DNA of 40,342 nt, taken from NCBI RefSeq assembly GCF_008905045.1, contig NZ_VWMY01000017.1, forward strand, positions 17,292-57,633. The letters are read 5' to 3'. Of the stretch, positions 39,540 to 40,342 are shown piece after piece. Origin of the DNA: Streptomyces albicerus. Lineage in GTDB: Bacteria > Actinomycetota > Actinomycetes > Streptomycetales > Streptomycetaceae. A program made the translations under genes and the position numbers. The notes under the pieces were generated by a model. The model was not told the origin of the DNA. It worked only from the letters and a program-made list of their open reading frames with translations, and ran no database searches. Position 1 is the first letter of the stretch; the number at the start of each line of letters is the position of its first letter.

Positions 39540-40342
39540 GTGAGTGAGCCGCGGTCCGCGCCGACGGTCGGGCAGGTCGTCCTCGGACGGCGCCTGCTGG
39601 ACCTGCGGGAGCGCGCGGGGCTCAAGCGCGAGGAGGCGGCGCGCATCCTGCGCGTCACCGCCGCCACCGTCCGCCGTATGGAGACGGCCGAGGTCGCGCT
39701 CAAAATCCCGTACCTCCAACTCCTGTTGAAGTCGTACGGCGTCTCCGACGACGAGGCCGAAGCCTTCGTGGCGCTCGCCGAGGAGGCGAACCAGCCGGGT
39801 TGGTGGCAGCGGTTCCACGACATCCTGCCGGGCTGGTTCTCGATGTACGTGAGCCTGGAGGGTGCGGCTTCCCTCATCCGCTCGTACGAACCCCACTTCG
39901 TGCCCGGAGTGCTGCAGACCGAGGAGTACGCGCGTGGCGTCATGGAATCCGGCGCCATCGGCCAGACGAGACCCGAGGACATCGAGCGCCATGTGGCGCT
40001 GCGCATGCAACGCCAGGAGCTGCTGACGCGCGAGGGTGCGCCCCGGTTCTGGGCCGTGATGGACGAGACCGCCGTGCGGCGTCCCGTCGGCGGCCCCGAG
40101 GTGATGCGCGACCAGATCGACAGGCTGCTCGAGGCCACGAAGTTGCCCAATGTGACGCTGCAGATCGCCCCGTTCTCCTCGGGGCCGCACGCCGGCACGT
40201 ACGGGCCCTTCGTGCTGTTCCGCTTTGCCATGCCCGAATTGCCGGACATGGTCTACAGCGAGTACCTGACCGGCGCCGTCTACCTGGACGCGCGTGCAGA
40301 GGTGGCAACTCACCTCGAGGTCATGGACCGCATGGCGGCGCA
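39540..40342 (+). CDS. Helix-turn-helix regulator of the WhiJ type (DUF5753), 3' end outside the window
   Basis: At least 267 residues of an XRE-type regulator with a C-terminal DUF5753 domain. The helix-turn-helix is at about residues 12-70 (LGRRLLDLRERAGLKREEAA, RILRVTAATVRRMETAEV). The DUF5753 region contains YVSLEGAASLIRSYEPHFVP, GVLQTEEYAR, FWAVMDETAVRRPVGG, LPNVTLQIAPF and VYSEYLTGAVYLD. GGAGG (39530-39534) lies 5 nt before the GTG at 39540. Such regulators usually have a small DUF397 protein next to them; it would lie beyond the window. Its probable operator is the pair of inverted repeats upstream. Confidence 0.9.
   Translation, partial: MSEPRSAPTVGQVVLGRRLLDLRERAGLKREEAARILRVTAATVRRMETAEVALKIPYLQLLLKSYGVSDDEAEAFVALAEEANQPGWWQRFHDILPGWFSMYVSLEGAASLIRSYEPHFVPGVLQTEEYARGVMESGAIGQTRPEDIERHVALRMQRQELLTREGAPRFWAVMDETAVRRPVGGPEVMRDQIDRLLEATKLPNVTLQIAPFSSGPHAGTYGPFVLFRFAMPELPDMVYSEYLTGAVYLDARAEVATHLEVMDRMAA

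Overview
The window is high-GC actinobacterial DNA, almost certainly from a Streptomyces chromosome. The signs are strong third-position GC bias, many GTG starts, the order rpsA - PAC2 protein - coaE - TPR protein, a DUF3068 gene with its small membrane partner, and a WhiJ-type regulator divergent from an RsbW-like ATPase at the right edge.

Layout. 1-12.7 kb is conserved core: envelope genes, the helicase HrpB with an upstream methyltransferase, ribosomal protein S1 with its own promoter and terminator, coaE, and small housekeeping genes. 12.8-16.7 kb holds a family 5 uracil-DNA glycosylase and a GntR-regulated nucleobase/hydantoin uptake locus (regulator, NCS1 permease, racemase-like protein) with a clear palindromic operator. 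16.8-22 kb has a secreted GH6 cellulase with an acidic insertion, and a LacI-controlled Gfo/Idh/MocA dehydrogenase plus sugar isomerase pair with a 16-bp palindromic operator. 22-27.2 kb is accessory: RidA, a MazG-like pyrophosphohydrolase, a Tat-exported amidase, a VOC protein and a flavin monooxygenase, separated by decayed DNA. 27.4-28.5 kb holds a conserved protein of unknown function followed at once by two tandem RNAs that fold as circularly permuted tRNAs. 28.5-38 kb carries a FUSC transporter, a nuclease, an amidohydrolase, a P450, a DUF899 protein and an ABC exporter. 38.2-40.3 kb is a WhiJ/AbaA-type regulatory locus cut by the window end.

Two things stand out. First, the RNA pair at 28.19-28.47 kb: in each unit a T-arm and the 3' acceptor strand come before the 5' acceptor strand and D-arm, with 7 of 7 acceptor pairing in both, and the outer ends pair in a helix with one bulged C. 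This looks like a Y-RNA-type tRNA mimic or a permuted tRNA, possibly working with the protein encoded just upstream. Second, short degenerate tandem repeats recur at gene ends. At least six gene ends carry arrays whose units restate a stop codon, and several unrelated proteins carry simple-sequence tails or insertions (GntR, RidA, P450, GH6, ABC exporter). This suggests a lineage-wide process of short tandem duplication.
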